Shown here in pieces: positions 23,645 through 32,871 of a stretch of DNA of 64,000 nt. The notes below the pieces were generated by a model, which searched no databases, was not told where the DNA came from, and saw only the letters and a program-made list of their open reading frames with translations. The stretch is from Planomicrobium sp. YIM 101495 (lineage in GTDB: Bacteria > Bacillota > Bacilli > Bacillales_A > Planococcaceae). Positions within the stretch are counted from its first letter, which is position 1. Each line of letters opens with the position of its first letter. The DNA is taken from the NCBI RefSeq assembly GCF_009707665.1, contig NZ_WLZW01000001.1, positions 1,829,508 to 1,893,507 of the forward strand. The letters are read 5' to 3'. The translations under genes and the position numbers were made by a program.

Positions 23645-24148
23645 TCATACTTCAGGTGGCATCGAGCCACGCGTCAGCCAATCTTCCTTCGATGGACCAT
23701 ATAATCCTGGCACCATCAAGCCGGCTTGCCGCATCAACACCGTGATTTGTGCGCGGTGATGGATTTGGTGCGTGATGAGCACCCACAGCACATTGCCGAT
23801 TGTCCAATCCTCTCCGTACATATCCCGCTCTTCAAACAATGTCGCATCGCTCCACTGTTCACGGATCGCTTTGACCATCGCTTCGTTCTCCCGCTGATAC
23901 GCATCCGAGATTTCGGCAGCGGTGGACGGCACTTCTGAGCCGAGTGCCGCTCCGTCGAACTTCAGACCAGCATGTCCGGTCATTTCATCGAGCGTCGTGA
24001 CGATATGCCATGCCAGGCGGCCAATCGACCGGTGTTCCGGTGTGATCGTCTGGTTCAGTGACTCATCCGTCAACGCATCGAAAATCAATTGAGTAGAGGC
24101 TGCTTCGTCTTGCCAAATATCAAGAAATGACTGTAAAGAATTGAACAT
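23645..24148 (-). CDS. DinB-family metal-binding protein
   Basis: A 167-residue four-helix-bundle protein of the DinB/YfiT type. Candidate metal His residues are in LAWHIVTTLDEM (about 48) and LITHQIHHRAQI (about 130-134), the usual three-His arrangement. Relatives include DNA-damage-inducible proteins and thiol S-transferases (bacillithiol-dependent); this one's substrate is unknown. The ATG at 24148 has AAAGGA eight bases upstream. It is monocistronic, just downstream of htrA, with its own terminator. Confidence 0.82.
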   Translation of the reverse strand: MFNSLQSFLDIWQDEAASTQLIFDALTDESLNQTITPEHRSIGRLAWHIVTTLDEMTGHAGLKFDGAALGSEVPSTAAEISDAYQRENEAMVKAIREQWSDATLFEERDMYGEDWTIGNVLWVLITHQIHHRAQITVLMRQAGLMVPGLYGPSKEDWLTRGSMPPEV

Positions 24149-24213
24149 AGAGATCATCCTTTCTTTCACTGCTTCTAACTTAATCTATTCGGAAAAATTC
24201 CTTTAATCCCTTC

Positions 24214-25419
24214 TTACATGGACGAACTATCGGTCAGCTCGAGCGTGAATTCCACAAGCTCTCCGTTCCGGTAAGCTTGCACAGTCAGCATGTCGCCGAT
24301 CCGTTTTTCATTGTATAAGTGTTTCCGCAGTTCAATCAGATTCCCGACCGCTTCACCATCCATCGAGATGATGACGTCGTACCGCTGCATGCCTGCGCGG
24401 TCTGCCGCACTTCCTGGAATGACATCGTTCACGACGATGCCTTGTTCGACGTCATCCGGCAAGTGGAGCGTTTCCTGGCGGTATATTTGGGGCACTTGTG
24501 CCAGATCCAGTAACGTCACGCCCATTGAAGGCCGGATCATTTCACCTGTTTGTTCGATCGACTCGATGACCGGCAAGGCGGAATTGATCGGAATGGAAAA
24601 TCCGATGCCTTCCACTGCGGATGTCGCGATCTTCATCGAATTGATGCCAATCACTTGGCCGCCAAGGTTGACGAGTGCACCACCGCTGTTGCCGGGGTTG
24701 ATGGCAGCGTCCGTCTGCAGCACTTCCGCCTGCCAATCTTCGCTGCCATCACCGTCCAGGTCGACCGGTACGACGCGGTCCGTCCCAGAGACCACACCGG
24801 TCGTTACCGAGCCCGAGAACTCCAAGCCGAGCGGATTGCCGATCGCGATGACGGTTTCCCCTTGCTTCAGTGCGTCCGAATCGCCGAATTCAGCGACATC
24901 CGGAACTGTTGCACCATCCACTTGGATGACCGCCAGATCCGTCCAAATATCACTTCCAACGATGGTGGCTTCTGTTTTCGAGCCGTCCGCATACGTCACT
25001 TCCAGTCCGGAAGCTCCTTCGATCACATGATGATTCGTCACGATGTATGCGACGCCTCCGTCATTTTTATAGATGACGCCGGAGCCCGTCCCGACCGCTT
25101 GTGCCGTTCCCGGTGATTGCGACCAGAAGTCGTTGACCGTCTGCAAGTTCGTGATGCCGACGACTGCATCTCCTGCAGTCTCCACGGCCTCAGTCACACC
25201 GGTCGTGATGTCGAGTGAGACCACCTCGGTCGCCCCGCCCGTCTCCTCTACTTGCGAGTCACTCGTCCCGTCTGACCGGGTCTGTCCGTTCGGCAGCAGT
25301 TCCGGACGGCTGTAAAGCAGCAGCCATACAAGAAATGCCCCGATCACGATGCCGGCAAAACCGGCAAGAAAAACGCCGCCCCGCCGCTGCGGGGAATTCG
25401 GCGAATTGTAATAACCCAT
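24214..25419 (-). CDS. htrA: HtrA-type serine protease (YyxA/HtrC)
   Basis: A 401-residue membrane-anchored extracytoplasmic quality-control protease. One membrane segment (about 18-37) precedes a trypsin-like domain with catalytic His in TNHHVIEGA (about 125), Asp in WTDLAVIQVD (about 158) and Ser in GNSGGALV (about 243), then one C-terminal PDZ domain (about 295-395). It follows walJ, but a terminator at 25504-25532 separates them, so it can be expressed independently. This position at the end of the walRK cluster is conserved in Bacillales. Confidence 0.92.
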   Translation of the reverse strand: MGYYNSPNSPQRRGGVFLAGFAGIVIGAFLVWLLLYSRPELLPNGQTRSDGTSDSQVEETGGATEVVSLDITTGVTEAVETAGDAVVGITNLQTVNDFWSQSPGTAQAVGTGSGVIYKNDGGVAYIVTNHHVIEGASGLEVTYADGSKTEATIVGSDIWTDLAVIQVDGATVPDVAEFGDSDALKQGETVIAIGNPLGLEFSGSVTTGVVSGTDRVVPVDLDGDGSEDWQAEVLQTDAAINPGNSGGALVNLGGQVIGINSMKIATSAVEGIGFSIPINSALPVIESIEQTGEMIRPSMGVTLLDLAQVPQIYRQETLHLPDDVEQGIVVNDVIPGSAADRAGMQRYDVIISMDGEAVGNLIELRKHLYNEKRIGDMLTVQAYRNGELVEFTLELTDSSSM

Positions 25420-25503
25420 TACTTCACCTTCTCTCTCTTTGTCTATACCTATATTTTACTCATCCAAAACGGCACAGACAATGTTCCAAAGAAAATCGAG
25501 TCA

Positions 25504-25532
25504 AAAAAACGCCCCGCGCAAGACGCGGAGCG
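25504..25532 (-). terminator. terminator of the walRK operon
   Basis: On the minus strand CGCTCCGCG-TCTTG-CGCGGGGCG is followed by seven T. Confidence 0.82.
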
Positions 25533-25537
25533 ATTGT

Positions 25538-26326
25538 TCATACTGTAACGAGCGGTGTCGGGATTTCTGCATCCGTATCGAACAGATGGGTGTATTCCCC
25601 GACGATGATGCCCTTCGTCTGCAGCGTCTGTTCGACGCTCATCCGGGCAAGCTCTTTCATGTTGTTGTCTTTACTCAAGTGCGACAAGTAGATGCTCGTC
25701 GGCTTCTCTGCCATCACTTCACTCATCGCGACCGCGGCATCTTCATTCGATACGTGTCCCACATCGCTCAAGATCCGTCGTTTCACCGACCACGGATAAC
25801 GTCCCATCTGCAGCATGCTGATGTCGTGGTTGCTTTCGAAGACGTAGGCATCCGATGCTTGGATGATGCCTTTCATCCGGTCGCTGACATAGCCTGTATC
25901 CGTGATGAGCGACAGTTTGCGGCCATTCTCATGGAACACATAGAACATCGGGTCCGCTGCGTCATGCGACACACCGAACGACTCGATATCCAAGCCCCCG
26001 AAGCTCTTGACCGCCTCCATGTCGAACTGGAAGCGCTGCTCGGTCGGAATCGCACCGACGAGGCCGTCCATCGCTATCCATGTCTTTTCATTGGCATAAA
26101 TCGGCACTTTGTACTTGCGGGCAAGAATGCCAAGCCCTTTAATATGATCACTATGCTCATGCGTCACAAGAATACCGTCCAAGTTGGCGACGGACTTGCC
26201 GATGGAGGAAAACAACTGCTCCATCTTCCGTCCGCTCAGACCTGCATCCACAAGGAATGCATGCTCGTCATTTTCGATATAGATGGCATTGCCGCTTGAG
26301 CCGCTAGCCAAAACACTAAAACGCAT
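25538..26326 (-). CDS. walJ: WalJ (YycJ) metallo-beta-lactamase-fold exonuclease
   Basis: A 262-residue cytoplasmic metallo-beta-lactamase-fold protein with the zinc motif [14 protein letters not shown] (about residues 56-69), the start [13 protein letters not shown] and a later DTGYVSD. Family members have 5'-3' exonuclease activity and have been linked to DNA repair and cell-wall control. Start ATG 26326 has AAGGAG eight bases upstream. It is the last gene of the walR-walK-yycH-yycI-walJ operon, 12 bases after yycI. Confidence 0.93.
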   Translation of the reverse strand: MRFSVLASGSSGNAIYIENDEHAFLVDAGLSGRKMEQLFSSIGKSVANLDGILVTHEHSDHIKGLGILARKYKVPIYANEKTWIAMDGLVGAIPTEQRFQFDMEAVKSFGGLDIESFGVSHDAADPMFYVFHENGRKLSLITDTGYVSDRMKGIIQASDAYVFESNHDISMLQMGRYPWSVKRRILSDVGHVSNEDAAVAMSEVMAEKPTSIYLSHLSKDNNMKELARMSVEQTLQTKGIIVGEYTHLFDTDAEIPTPLVTV

Positions 26327-26338
26327 AATCAAAACTCC

Positions 26339-27145
26339 TTAATCTGTGCTGTCTTCTTCCCTGTTCGGTTCGATTACACCGTCTTTCACTGCGTTGACGA
26401 AATACTGTCGCGTCTCCCCATCTTCAAGCGTCGCCTCGACACGCCATGTCGGTGTCAGCATCTGCGTACTCTCGGATACTTGCACGAAGATCGAATAGCC
26501 CAGTTCCATTTTTTCCACTACACTATTCGGCTGCAGCTGGCTCTGTTGATAAAGCGTATTGAGCACTTGCATCGGCTGGACGATGTCTTTCAGCTGCTCC
26601 GCAGGCTTGACGTTCTCATACATCGATTGCTCGTAATGCGTGATTTCCCCCGCATCGTTCCAATGGACGGTCAATTTCCCGTTGTCGCTGTAATAAACGG
26701 GGTGACCTTCGACTTGCTGAAAGAAAACCGCTTCCTGCTTATCTTCAGAGATGCTCCATAACGAGTAGGAGCCTCCTTCATGGACGACTTCTTCCGCAAA
26801 GTCCGTGAATGCTTCTTCCAGTTCCGCACCTTCAAGTGTGACAGGCGAATTGAACGTGACGGTCATATATTTATCTTCCCGGACCGTAACTTGGACGTTC
26901 TCCTGCGGTGCATCCTCCGGCGTGAATTGCTTCAGCTCCGCCTGGATATAAGGCAAGTCTTCCACTTCTTCCACGACTTCCTGATAGATGATATTATCCG
27001 CGCTGAGCTTCTCGTCGATCGACGAGTCTCCCAGCACTTCCACGTTTTTCGCTTCGCTGTAGCGGTCGAGGTAAAGCGTGTAGAGGACCACGTTCAGGAT
27101 GGCGAAGACGATGATGAAAATGGTTTTCGTTTTACTCCAGTCCAA
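26339..27145 (-). CDS. yycI: WalRK regulatory protein YycI
   Basis: A 268-residue single-pass membrane protein whose start LDWSKTKTIFIIVFAILN matches YycI proteins (typically MDWSK). The membrane helix is at about 7-25 and the rest is extracytoplasmic. With YycH it binds and modulates the WalK kinase. A TTG start at 27145 is chosen: GGAGG precedes it by eight bases and it gives the family N-terminus. It overlaps the yycH stop by 14 bases. Confidence 0.9.
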   Translation of the reverse strand: MDWSKTKTIFIIVFAILNVVLYTLYLDRYSEAKNVEVLGDSSIDEKLSADNIIYQEVVEEVEDLPYIQAELKQFTPEDAPQENVQVTVREDKYMTVTFNSPVTLEGAELEEAFTDFAEEVVHEGGSYSLWSISEDKQEAVFFQQVEGHPVYYSDNGKLTVHWNDAGEITHYEQSMYENVKPAEQLKDIVQPMQVLNTLYQQSQLQPNSVVEKMELGYSIFVQVSESTQMLTPTWRVEATLEDGETRQYFVNAVKDGVIEPNREEDSTD

Positions 27146-28451
27146 ACGGTCCCCCTCCGATCTCTTCACCTGTCAGCTTGATCCAGATGCCATTAGACTG
27201 ATAATACCATGCCGGCTGGAATTCCAGCAGCTGGTCTTTCCGGACAAGTTCATACGCTGCGATGATGTCGGTGATCTCCGTCAAGTCCCGGTCTTCCAGC
27301 CGCTTCATCGCGTTGACGACATCGAGTCCCGAAGGCATGTCCACAAGCTGTGTGCTGACTGTCGACTCGAGGACATAGACCGGTCGATCGTATTGGTAGA
27401 TCTGCTCTTCTCCGTTGTCCGTTCCCCATGTGATATCGATCGATGTCGAGAGCATCGAGCCGAAGACCGGTCGGTTGTTCAGGAACAATTGATACGTGAT
27501 CTCCTGGTTCAACGGGTTCATCCCAAAGTAGCGGTAGTCGTTCGTCCACCCTCCGTGTCCATTGACGAAATCGAGTGTGTTCAACAACAGCTCGGATGGC
27601 ACCGACGGATCGGCACTTTCTGCCTGCGGCTGTACGTAACTGATGCTTTTCGTCTTATGGACGCGCATGATCGCTGCGGAATCATCCGTATACTCTTCAT
27701 ACATCGCCTCTCGTGTCGCCGAGACATTGTTCGGATTTTCGAACAATGCGTTGACGAAACGGTTCGGTGATACTTCATCAAGCAAATACGTATATTGCGT
27801 CATCTGTTTTTCCTCTGTCGGTACATAAATCGGGAGTTTCCCGATCGCTTCATTTATCGTATACGCATCGAAATCCATCGCTTCCACAAGCGTGCTCGCC
27901 TGGAACTCATCAAGGACCGAAGAGGTGATGAACGCTTTATAAATGCGTCCGGTCTCGCTGTTGATGAAATGCAGGACGAACTTATTACTCTCGATCGTTC
28001 CCCACTCGATGATCAGCCGGTCGAAGGAGGATTCCGGAATCGCGCTGTCCGTGATTTCCATCACCGTGTCATAGATCGAGAAAGGAACCCCGCCGTTATA
28101 ATAAAGGACGACACGATTCGAGTCATGCAAGTAAGCAGACATCGTGGCGGATGAAGCTTCTTCTTCGGCCAATGCCAAGTCTTGCACTTTCCAGCCGTCG
28201 ACCGATTGAAGAAGGCGATCAATGTCAGCACGCTCTGTCGTGCCGGTGACCGTATCGCTGTAATGAAACAACGCTTTATGCGGCCGCACAACCTCTTCGA
28301 CACGACGGTTTTCACCGATCGCGACGTCGGTGGACGGCGGTTCGATCATTTCGAACGTCGGCTTGAACGTCCAGATGGTGAACGTCAGGACGACACTGAG
28401 CAGCACGAGCAATGCCAATGCGCCTGATTTGATATGCTCGATGTACTTCAT
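27132..28451 (-). CDS. yycH: WalRK regulatory protein YycH
   Basis: A 439-residue membrane-anchored protein. The start MKYIEHIKSGALALLVLLSV gives one membrane segment at about 9-29; the remainder is extracytoplasmic. YycH and YycI form a membrane complex with WalK that adjusts its activity. The ATG at 28451 overlaps the walK stop (ATGA) and has AGGTG seven bases upstream. Length is typical. Confidence 0.92.
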   Translation of the reverse strand: MKYIEHIKSGALALLVLLSVVLTFTIWTFKPTFEMIEPPSTDVAIGENRRVEEVVRPHKALFHYSDTVTGTTERADIDRLLQSVDGWKVQDLALAEEEASSATMSAYLHDSNRVVLYYNGGVPFSIYDTVMEITDSAIPESSFDRLIIEWGTIESNKFVLHFINSETGRIYKAFITSSVLDEFQASTLVEAMDFDAYTINEAIGKLPIYVPTEEKQMTQYTYLLDEVSPNRFVNALFENPNNVSATREAMYEEYTDDSAAIMRVHKTKSISYVQPQAESADPSVPSELLLNTLDFVNGHGGWTNDYRYFGMNPLNQEITYQLFLNNRPVFGSMLSTSIDITWGTDNGEEQIYQYDRPVYVLESTVSTQLVDMPSGLDVVNAMKRLEDRDLTEITDIIAAYELVRKDQLLEFQPAWYYQSNGIWIKLTGEEIGGGPFGLE

Positions 28452-30268
28452 TCCCACTCACCTCCGTCGGCCATTTCGTAAGGCAACGTGAAGTAGATGG
28501 TCGTGCCTCTCCCGTATTCACTCTCTGCCCAGATGGTCCCGCCATGTGCCTGCACCATCTCTTTGGAAATCGCAAGACCGAGACCTGTTCCACCCATTGC
28601 CCGTGAGCGTGCACGGTCGACACGGAAGAAACGGTCGAAAATGCGGTCCAGGTTCTCTTTCGGAATCCCCATCCCCTGGTCGCTAATGCAGATTAGGAGC
28701 AGTTCTTCCCGCGCTTCCCATTCAAAGCGGATCGTGCCGCCTTCCGGTGAATATTTCAGCGCATTCGAAATGATGTTATCGACGACTTGTGTCATCTTGT
28801 CCGCATCCATCTCGACGAAATACGTATCATCCGGGAAATTCCGCACGAACTGTACATTTTGCTTGCGCGACATTTCGAAGCGGTCGATGATGCGGTTGAA
28901 GAACTGGTTGAACTGGATGATCTCTTTATTGAGATCCGTCGCGTCCGAATCCATCTTCGAGAGCTTCAAGAGATCGTTGACAAGACGGATCATCCGCTCT
29001 GTCTCGGTCTGTGTGATGCTCAGGAAGTTCGGTGCAAGCTCCGGCTCCTGCCAAGCCCCTTCAGCAAGCGCTTCTAAATAGCTGCGCATCGTCGTCAAAG
29101 GCGTACGCAGTTCGTGTGAGACGTTCGCGACGAATTCCCGCCGCTCCATATCGATTTTCTCCTGCTCGGTATGGTCATGCAGGACGGCGATCAGCCCGTT
29201 TACGAAGCCGGTCTCTTTTTGGATGACCGAAAAGCTCGTGCGGAGTAACGTCGTCTGCTCATGCGTACTGAAATCGAGCGTCATCGACTCTTTCTCGTGG
29301 ATCAAGTCTTCGAACGTATAATCCGATTCCAGTCCAAGGACCGAGACGATCGGCCGGTTGATGACCATATCATACGTAACGTCAAGGAGACGCAACGCCG
29401 TTTCGTTGATCAAGATGACCCGCCCGCGTCTGTCCGTGGATAGGACACCGTCCGTCATGTTCGACAGGACGGACGCCAGTTTGCGCCGCTCACTCTCGGT
29501 CGACTGCTGGGATTCCTGCAGACGGTTCGTCAAATGGTTGAACGCCCGCGCCAGCTGGCCGATCTCATCTTCCCCGTAAACGCGTACTTTACGCGAGAAG
29601 TTCCCTCTGGCCATCGCCTGTGCCTGCTTCCGCATATCCGAGATCGGCTTAGCGATCGTCTGTGCGACGAGCACCCCTAGTATCGCGGTAATGACAAGCG
29701 AGAGCGCCGTTCCACCGGCCAGGATGCCATTGATCTCATCCATCTGGTCGTAGACATTCTCGATTTCTGCTTCCACATACAGGGCACCTAGCACTTCACC
29801 GCCCGAAACGATCGGCTGGACCCGTACCCAGATCCTGTCTGTCTGTCCGTTGACGTACGTGTTCTCCAGCGCCGTCTGTCCCATGATCGAATCGCGTACT
29901 AAATTGAGCGTAGAGCGCTGGTTGACCAGCGACTGGTTCTCGATGGACGAAGATGCAAGGATCCGGAACCGTGAGTCGACGACGCGGATCTCATTGATGT
30001 CGTCCGACTTGAATCCATACAGCACGGAGCGCAAACTCTGCTCCAGTGATGCATCTTCATCGCCTCTGATCCGGATCATTTCTTCCCTGACACTGTACTC
30101 GACAATATTCATGCGATCTTCAATCGATCCATAGAAATTATCACTGAGCGTCTTCTCCAATTGCTGTGCAAAGTAAAGTCCGATGATTTGCATCGCCAGA
30201 AGAATCAGTAAAATATAGATCAAGACGAATTTCACATGAATCGATTTAAAAAAACTGACTTTTTGCAT
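28448..30268 (-). CDS. walK: essential cell-wall sensor histidine kinase WalK
   Basis: A 606-residue kinase. Two membrane helices (about 10-30 and 180-202) flank an extracytoplasmic Cache-like sensor. HAMP (about 205-255), PAS (about 265-370), HisKA with phospho-His in VSHELRTPLTTMRSYLEAL (about 385) and HATPase (about 490-600; GMGIPKENLDRIFDRFFR, GGTGLGLAISKEMV) follow. It phosphorylates WalR to control autolysins and wall turnover. It starts five bases after the walR stop. Confidence 0.96.
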   Translation of the reverse strand: MQKVSFFKSIHVKFVLIYILLILLAMQIIGLYFAQQLEKTLSDNFYGSIEDRMNIVEYSVREEMIRIRGDEDASLEQSLRSVLYGFKSDDINEIRVVDSRFRILASSSIENQSLVNQRSTLNLVRDSIMGQTALENTYVNGQTDRIWVRVQPIVSGGEVLGALYVEAEIENVYDQMDEINGILAGGTALSLVITAILGVLVAQTIAKPISDMRKQAQAMARGNFSRKVRVYGEDEIGQLARAFNHLTNRLQESQQSTESERRKLASVLSNMTDGVLSTDRRGRVILINETALRLLDVTYDMVINRPIVSVLGLESDYTFEDLIHEKESMTLDFSTHEQTTLLRTSFSVIQKETGFVNGLIAVLHDHTEQEKIDMERREFVANVSHELRTPLTTMRSYLEALAEGAWQEPELAPNFLSITQTETERMIRLVNDLLKLSKMDSDATDLNKEIIQFNQFFNRIIDRFEMSRKQNVQFVRNFPDDTYFVEMDADKMTQVVDNIISNALKYSPEGGTIRFEWEAREELLLICISDQGMGIPKENLDRIFDRFFRVDRARSRAMGGTGLGLAISKEMVQAHGGTIWAESEYGRGTTIYFTLPYEMADGGEWE

Positions 30269-30273
30269 TGTCT

Positions 30274-30981
30274 TTACTCCTGTTCAGGATTGCGCAAATA
30301 ATAACCAACGCCCCGTCGTGTCACGATCCATGCCGGGTGACTCGGGTTGTCTTCAATTTTCTCGCGGAGACGGCGGATCGTCACATCGACCGTCCGTACA
30401 TCGCCGAAGTAGTCATAGCCCCAGACGGTCTGCAGCAAGTGCTCACGCGTCATGACCTGACCGATGTGCTTGCCGAGGTAATGGAGCAATTCGAACTCAC
30501 GGTGTGTCAGTTCGATCGTCTCATCCCGCTTCAATACAAGGTATGCATCCGGTTGGATCGTCAAAGAGCCGATCTGGATGTCGTTCGAGTTGACCGTCTC
30601 TTCTTCCGCAGGCGCTGCATTGCGGCGGCGCAAGTTCGCTTTCACACGCGCAATCAATTCACGTGTCGAGAACGGCTTTGTTACGTAATCATCTGCACCA
30701 AGCTCAAGGCCGAGCACTTTGTCGATTTCCGAATCTTTTGCTGTCAGCATGATGATCGGGAAGTCGAATTTCTTCCGGATTTCGCGGCATACTTCCATGC
30801 CATCACGGTTCGGCAGCATAATATCGAGCAGCATCAAATCCGGTTGGATCTCTTCTGCAATCTTGATCGCTTCATCCCCGTCATATGCACAGACGACATT
30901 ATAGCCTTCCTTCTTCAAGTTGAATTGTAAAATGTCTGCAATCGGTTTTTCATCGTCCACTACCAGGATCGTTTTGCTCAT
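30274..30981 (-). CDS. walR: essential cell-wall response regulator WalR
   Basis: A 235-residue OmpR-type regulator. The receiver domain (about 1-120) has VVDDEKPI, phospho-Asp in [13 protein letters not shown] (about 53) and the Lys of YVTKPFS (about 102). The winged helix (about 135-232) includes [12 protein letters not shown] and [15 protein letters not shown]. Start ATG 30981 has GGAGGGG upstream; the longer reading crosses the promoter. It is first gene of the walR-walJ operon. A Noc-binding site lies 115 bases upstream. Confidence 0.96.
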   Translation of the reverse strand: MSKTILVVDDEKPIADILQFNLKKEGYNVVCAYDGDEAIKIAEEIQPDLMLLDIMLPNRDGMEVCREIRKKFDFPIIMLTAKDSEIDKVLGLELGADDYVTKPFSTRELIARVKANLRRRNAAPAEEETVNSNDIQIGSLTIQPDAYLVLKRDETIELTHREFELLHYLGKHIGQVMTREHLLQTVWGYDYFGDVRTVDVTIRRLREKIEDNPSHPAWIVTRRGVGYYLRNPEQE

Positions 30982-31095
30982 AATTGGTCCCCTCCGTCTT
31001 TCATCTATTCTTTCTTTTCCATGCTGCCGTTTTTCTTGTCTACCCTTTACTTTATCATTCTTTGGAGCGTTTAGCACCTTTGAGGAAAGGATGTT

Positions 31096-31109
31096 ATTTC
31101 CCGGGAAAT
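31096..31109. other. Noc-binding site (NBS)
   Basis: ATTTCCCGGGAAAT is a perfect palindrome identical to the B. subtilis Noc consensus. It lies between the M23 peptidase terminator and the walR start. noc itself is at 46554-47423. Confidence 0.85.
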
Positions 31110-31121
31110 AGTTCTCCCAAC

Positions 31122-31150
31122 AGAAAAAACCAGCCAAGTCGGCCGGTCTT
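31122..31150 (-). terminator. terminator of the M23 peptidase gene
   Basis: On the minus strand ACCGGCC / GGCTGGT with a five-base loop is followed by TTTTTT, just after the stop at 31156. Confidence 0.75.
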
Positions 31151-31155
31151 CCCTC

Positions 31156-32439
31156 TTATTGACTAATATAATGGAGCGGATTTTTCAATACGCCATTTTT
31201 TGAGATTTCGAAATGAAGATGGATTCCTGTCGAACGGCCTGTTGTCCCCATAATGCCGAGCTTGCTTCCTTTTTGGACGACTTGCCCTGGCTGGACATCG
31301 ATCGATGCGAGGTGTGCGTAAATCGTCTCATAGCCATTCTGGTGGTCGACGATGACACGGTTACCGAACGAGCCGTCAGCGCCCGCTGCACGGACGATTC
31401 CGTGATCTGCTGCTTTGATCGTAAAGTCGGACGGACGGGCGATATCGATGCCTTTATGCATCCGTCCCCAACGCATGCCTTGCTCGCTGGAAATGTATCC
31501 TCCGACTGCCGGCCAAGCGAAGACACCCGTCCCGACAGAAGGCAGGGGCTTCGTACCATTCAAGACGATCTCGTTGACCGCTTCCTGCGTCACGTCATTG
31601 CCGATTTCGGTACGTCCGGATTGCTTGCCGTTCGTCTCCGTAATGGCATACGTCAATTCCCGGTTGCCGTCTTTCCCTTGCTGGTTCACTTTCGATTCCC
31701 CGACATACAGGTCAGCGGAGGTTTGTGTGATCTTTTCATGTTTGATCGCCTTGTTGATCTTCCGCTGTTTCTTGACGATGACTTCCACTTGTTTTTCATC
31801 CAAGAGGTAATCGACCGCTTCGTCCACCGTCATGACTTTTTCCGGCGCAATGCGTTTTGTCAGACCGGACACTTTCGGAGCGATGTACAGCTCCAGAATG
31901 CGCGTTTCGCCCGGCTGTAGCTCAGGCAACTGCTCCATCTCGCGTTCTTTCTCCCAAACAGCCATCTCTTCTTCCGAAACGAATGTGGCTTTGATCCGGT
32001 GCAGCACTTCCTCGTAGTCTTCTTTATTGCTCAAATAAACCGTTTGTTCCTCGTCAAGCACGAGCGCGAAGGAGATTGCTTCAAGCTCCAAGTTCTCATC
32101 AAGTGCATCGATGATCGTTTGCTCTTCTTTTACTGTCGGCTCGAACACTTGCTCAGGCACGATTGTGAAGTCCTTGCTTGCACCGATCCGTAATTTTTCG
32201 AAATCTTGCTCTTTTGCTGCCACTTTTTCCTCAACGAGCGTTTGTACTGGTTCAGGGTTTGATACAGCTCCGAGGTACTCACCTGCGTTATAAACATGAT
32301 AGATTGTCCCGAGACCATCCGCTTCGCTCTCTTTAGCGAAAACAGGGCTAGCCTGAATCACTGTAAATGATAAGACGAAAGCCACAGCGATTTTTATCGA
32401 TTCAAACCCGCGATGCGGGATATGTGTATTCTTTTGCAA
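31156..32439 (-). CDS. secreted M23 peptidase with G5 domain (peptidoglycan endopeptidase)
   Basis: A 427-residue exported protein. A signal-peptide-like segment (SIKIAVAFVLSFTVIQASPVFA, split here only for length: SIKIAVAFVLSF then TVIQASPVFA) is at about 16-37. A long middle region includes a G5-like stretch (about 200-285: HEKITQTSADLYVGESKV), followed by an LytM/M23 domain (about 310-427) with zinc motifs MHKGIDIA and HLHFEIS. It should cut peptide cross-links in the wall. A TTG start at 32439 is chosen because AAGGAGG precedes it by ten bases; the ATG at 32466 lies upstream of that site. It sits next to walR, whose regulon commonly includes such enzymes. Confidence 0.85.
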   Translation of the reverse strand: MQKNTHIPHRGFESIKIAVAFVLSFTVIQASPVFAKESEADGLGTIYHVYNAGEYLGAVSNPEPVQTLVEEKVAAKEQDFEKLRIGASKDFTIVPEQVFEPTVKEEQTIIDALDENLELEAISFALVLDEEQTVYLSNKEDYEEVLHRIKATFVSEEEMAVWEKEREMEQLPELQPGETRILELYIAPKVSGLTKRIAPEKVMTVDEAVDYLLDEKQVEVIVKKQRKINKAIKHEKITQTSADLYVGESKVNQQGKDGNRELTYAITETNGKQSGRTEIGNDVTQEAVNEIVLNGTKPLPSVGTGVFAWPAVGGYISSEQGMRWGRMHKGIDIARPSDFTIKAADHGIVRAAGADGSFGNRVIVDHQNGYETIYAHLASIDVQPGQVVQKGSKLGIMGTTGRSTGIHLHFEISKNGVLKNPLHYISQ

Positions 32440-32871
32440 CTTCTCATTTCCTCCTTGATTGGTCATTCTTACAGCGCTTCTTTTTCTCTCTATTTTGCTA
32501 GAAGCTGCTGTCTGCTCTTTTCCCGGTTATCAATGTATCATATTCTTCCTCCTCAACAACACCCATTTGATACTTGTAATAAAATTGCATTATTACTTCC
32601 TTTTATTCCTATTAAAAGGAAATTAATAGAAATAAATTACTTGAAAATCGCTTATTAGCTGTGATTCTTTCAAATTCTTCAAGACGACATCCCTTCCTCA
32701 CACTGTTACATTTGTCATATAGACTAATAATAATCTATTTTAAATGTGTTCATTTTGTTACAATCACAAAAAATCACGATGAACTCGATATTTTTCTATG
32801 AAAATGGATGAAAAAAGACTATCCGGAAAGCCGATTACAGGCTTTTCGAATAGTCTTCCTTGATATGATTC
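32440..32871. other. gene-free stretch upstream of the M23 peptidase gene
   Basis: A 432-base AT-rich gap with the purA terminator (32815-32857), a nine-pair stem at 32597-32621 and two TGTTAC hexamers (32704-32709, 32756-32761) that match half of the WalR motif TGTWAH-N5-TGTWAH; neither has a good second half. A GAGGAGG site followed by a three-codon frame (near 32540) is probably chance. Confidence 0.5.
32815..32857 (-). terminator. terminator of purA
   Basis: An 18-base imperfect stem (32815-32832 with 32840-32857, core AAAGCC/GGCTTT) has a minus-strand T run after it. Confidence 0.8.

Noticed and set aside
25439..26299. 286-codon rightward frame antisense to walJ
   Set aside because: It lies fully opposite a well-supported conserved gene and its sequence is a His/Arg-rich shadow translation.
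32530..32555. GAGGAGG followed by a three-codon frame upstream of the M23 gene
   Set aside because: Too short to support as a leader peptide; no attenuator structure tied to it.
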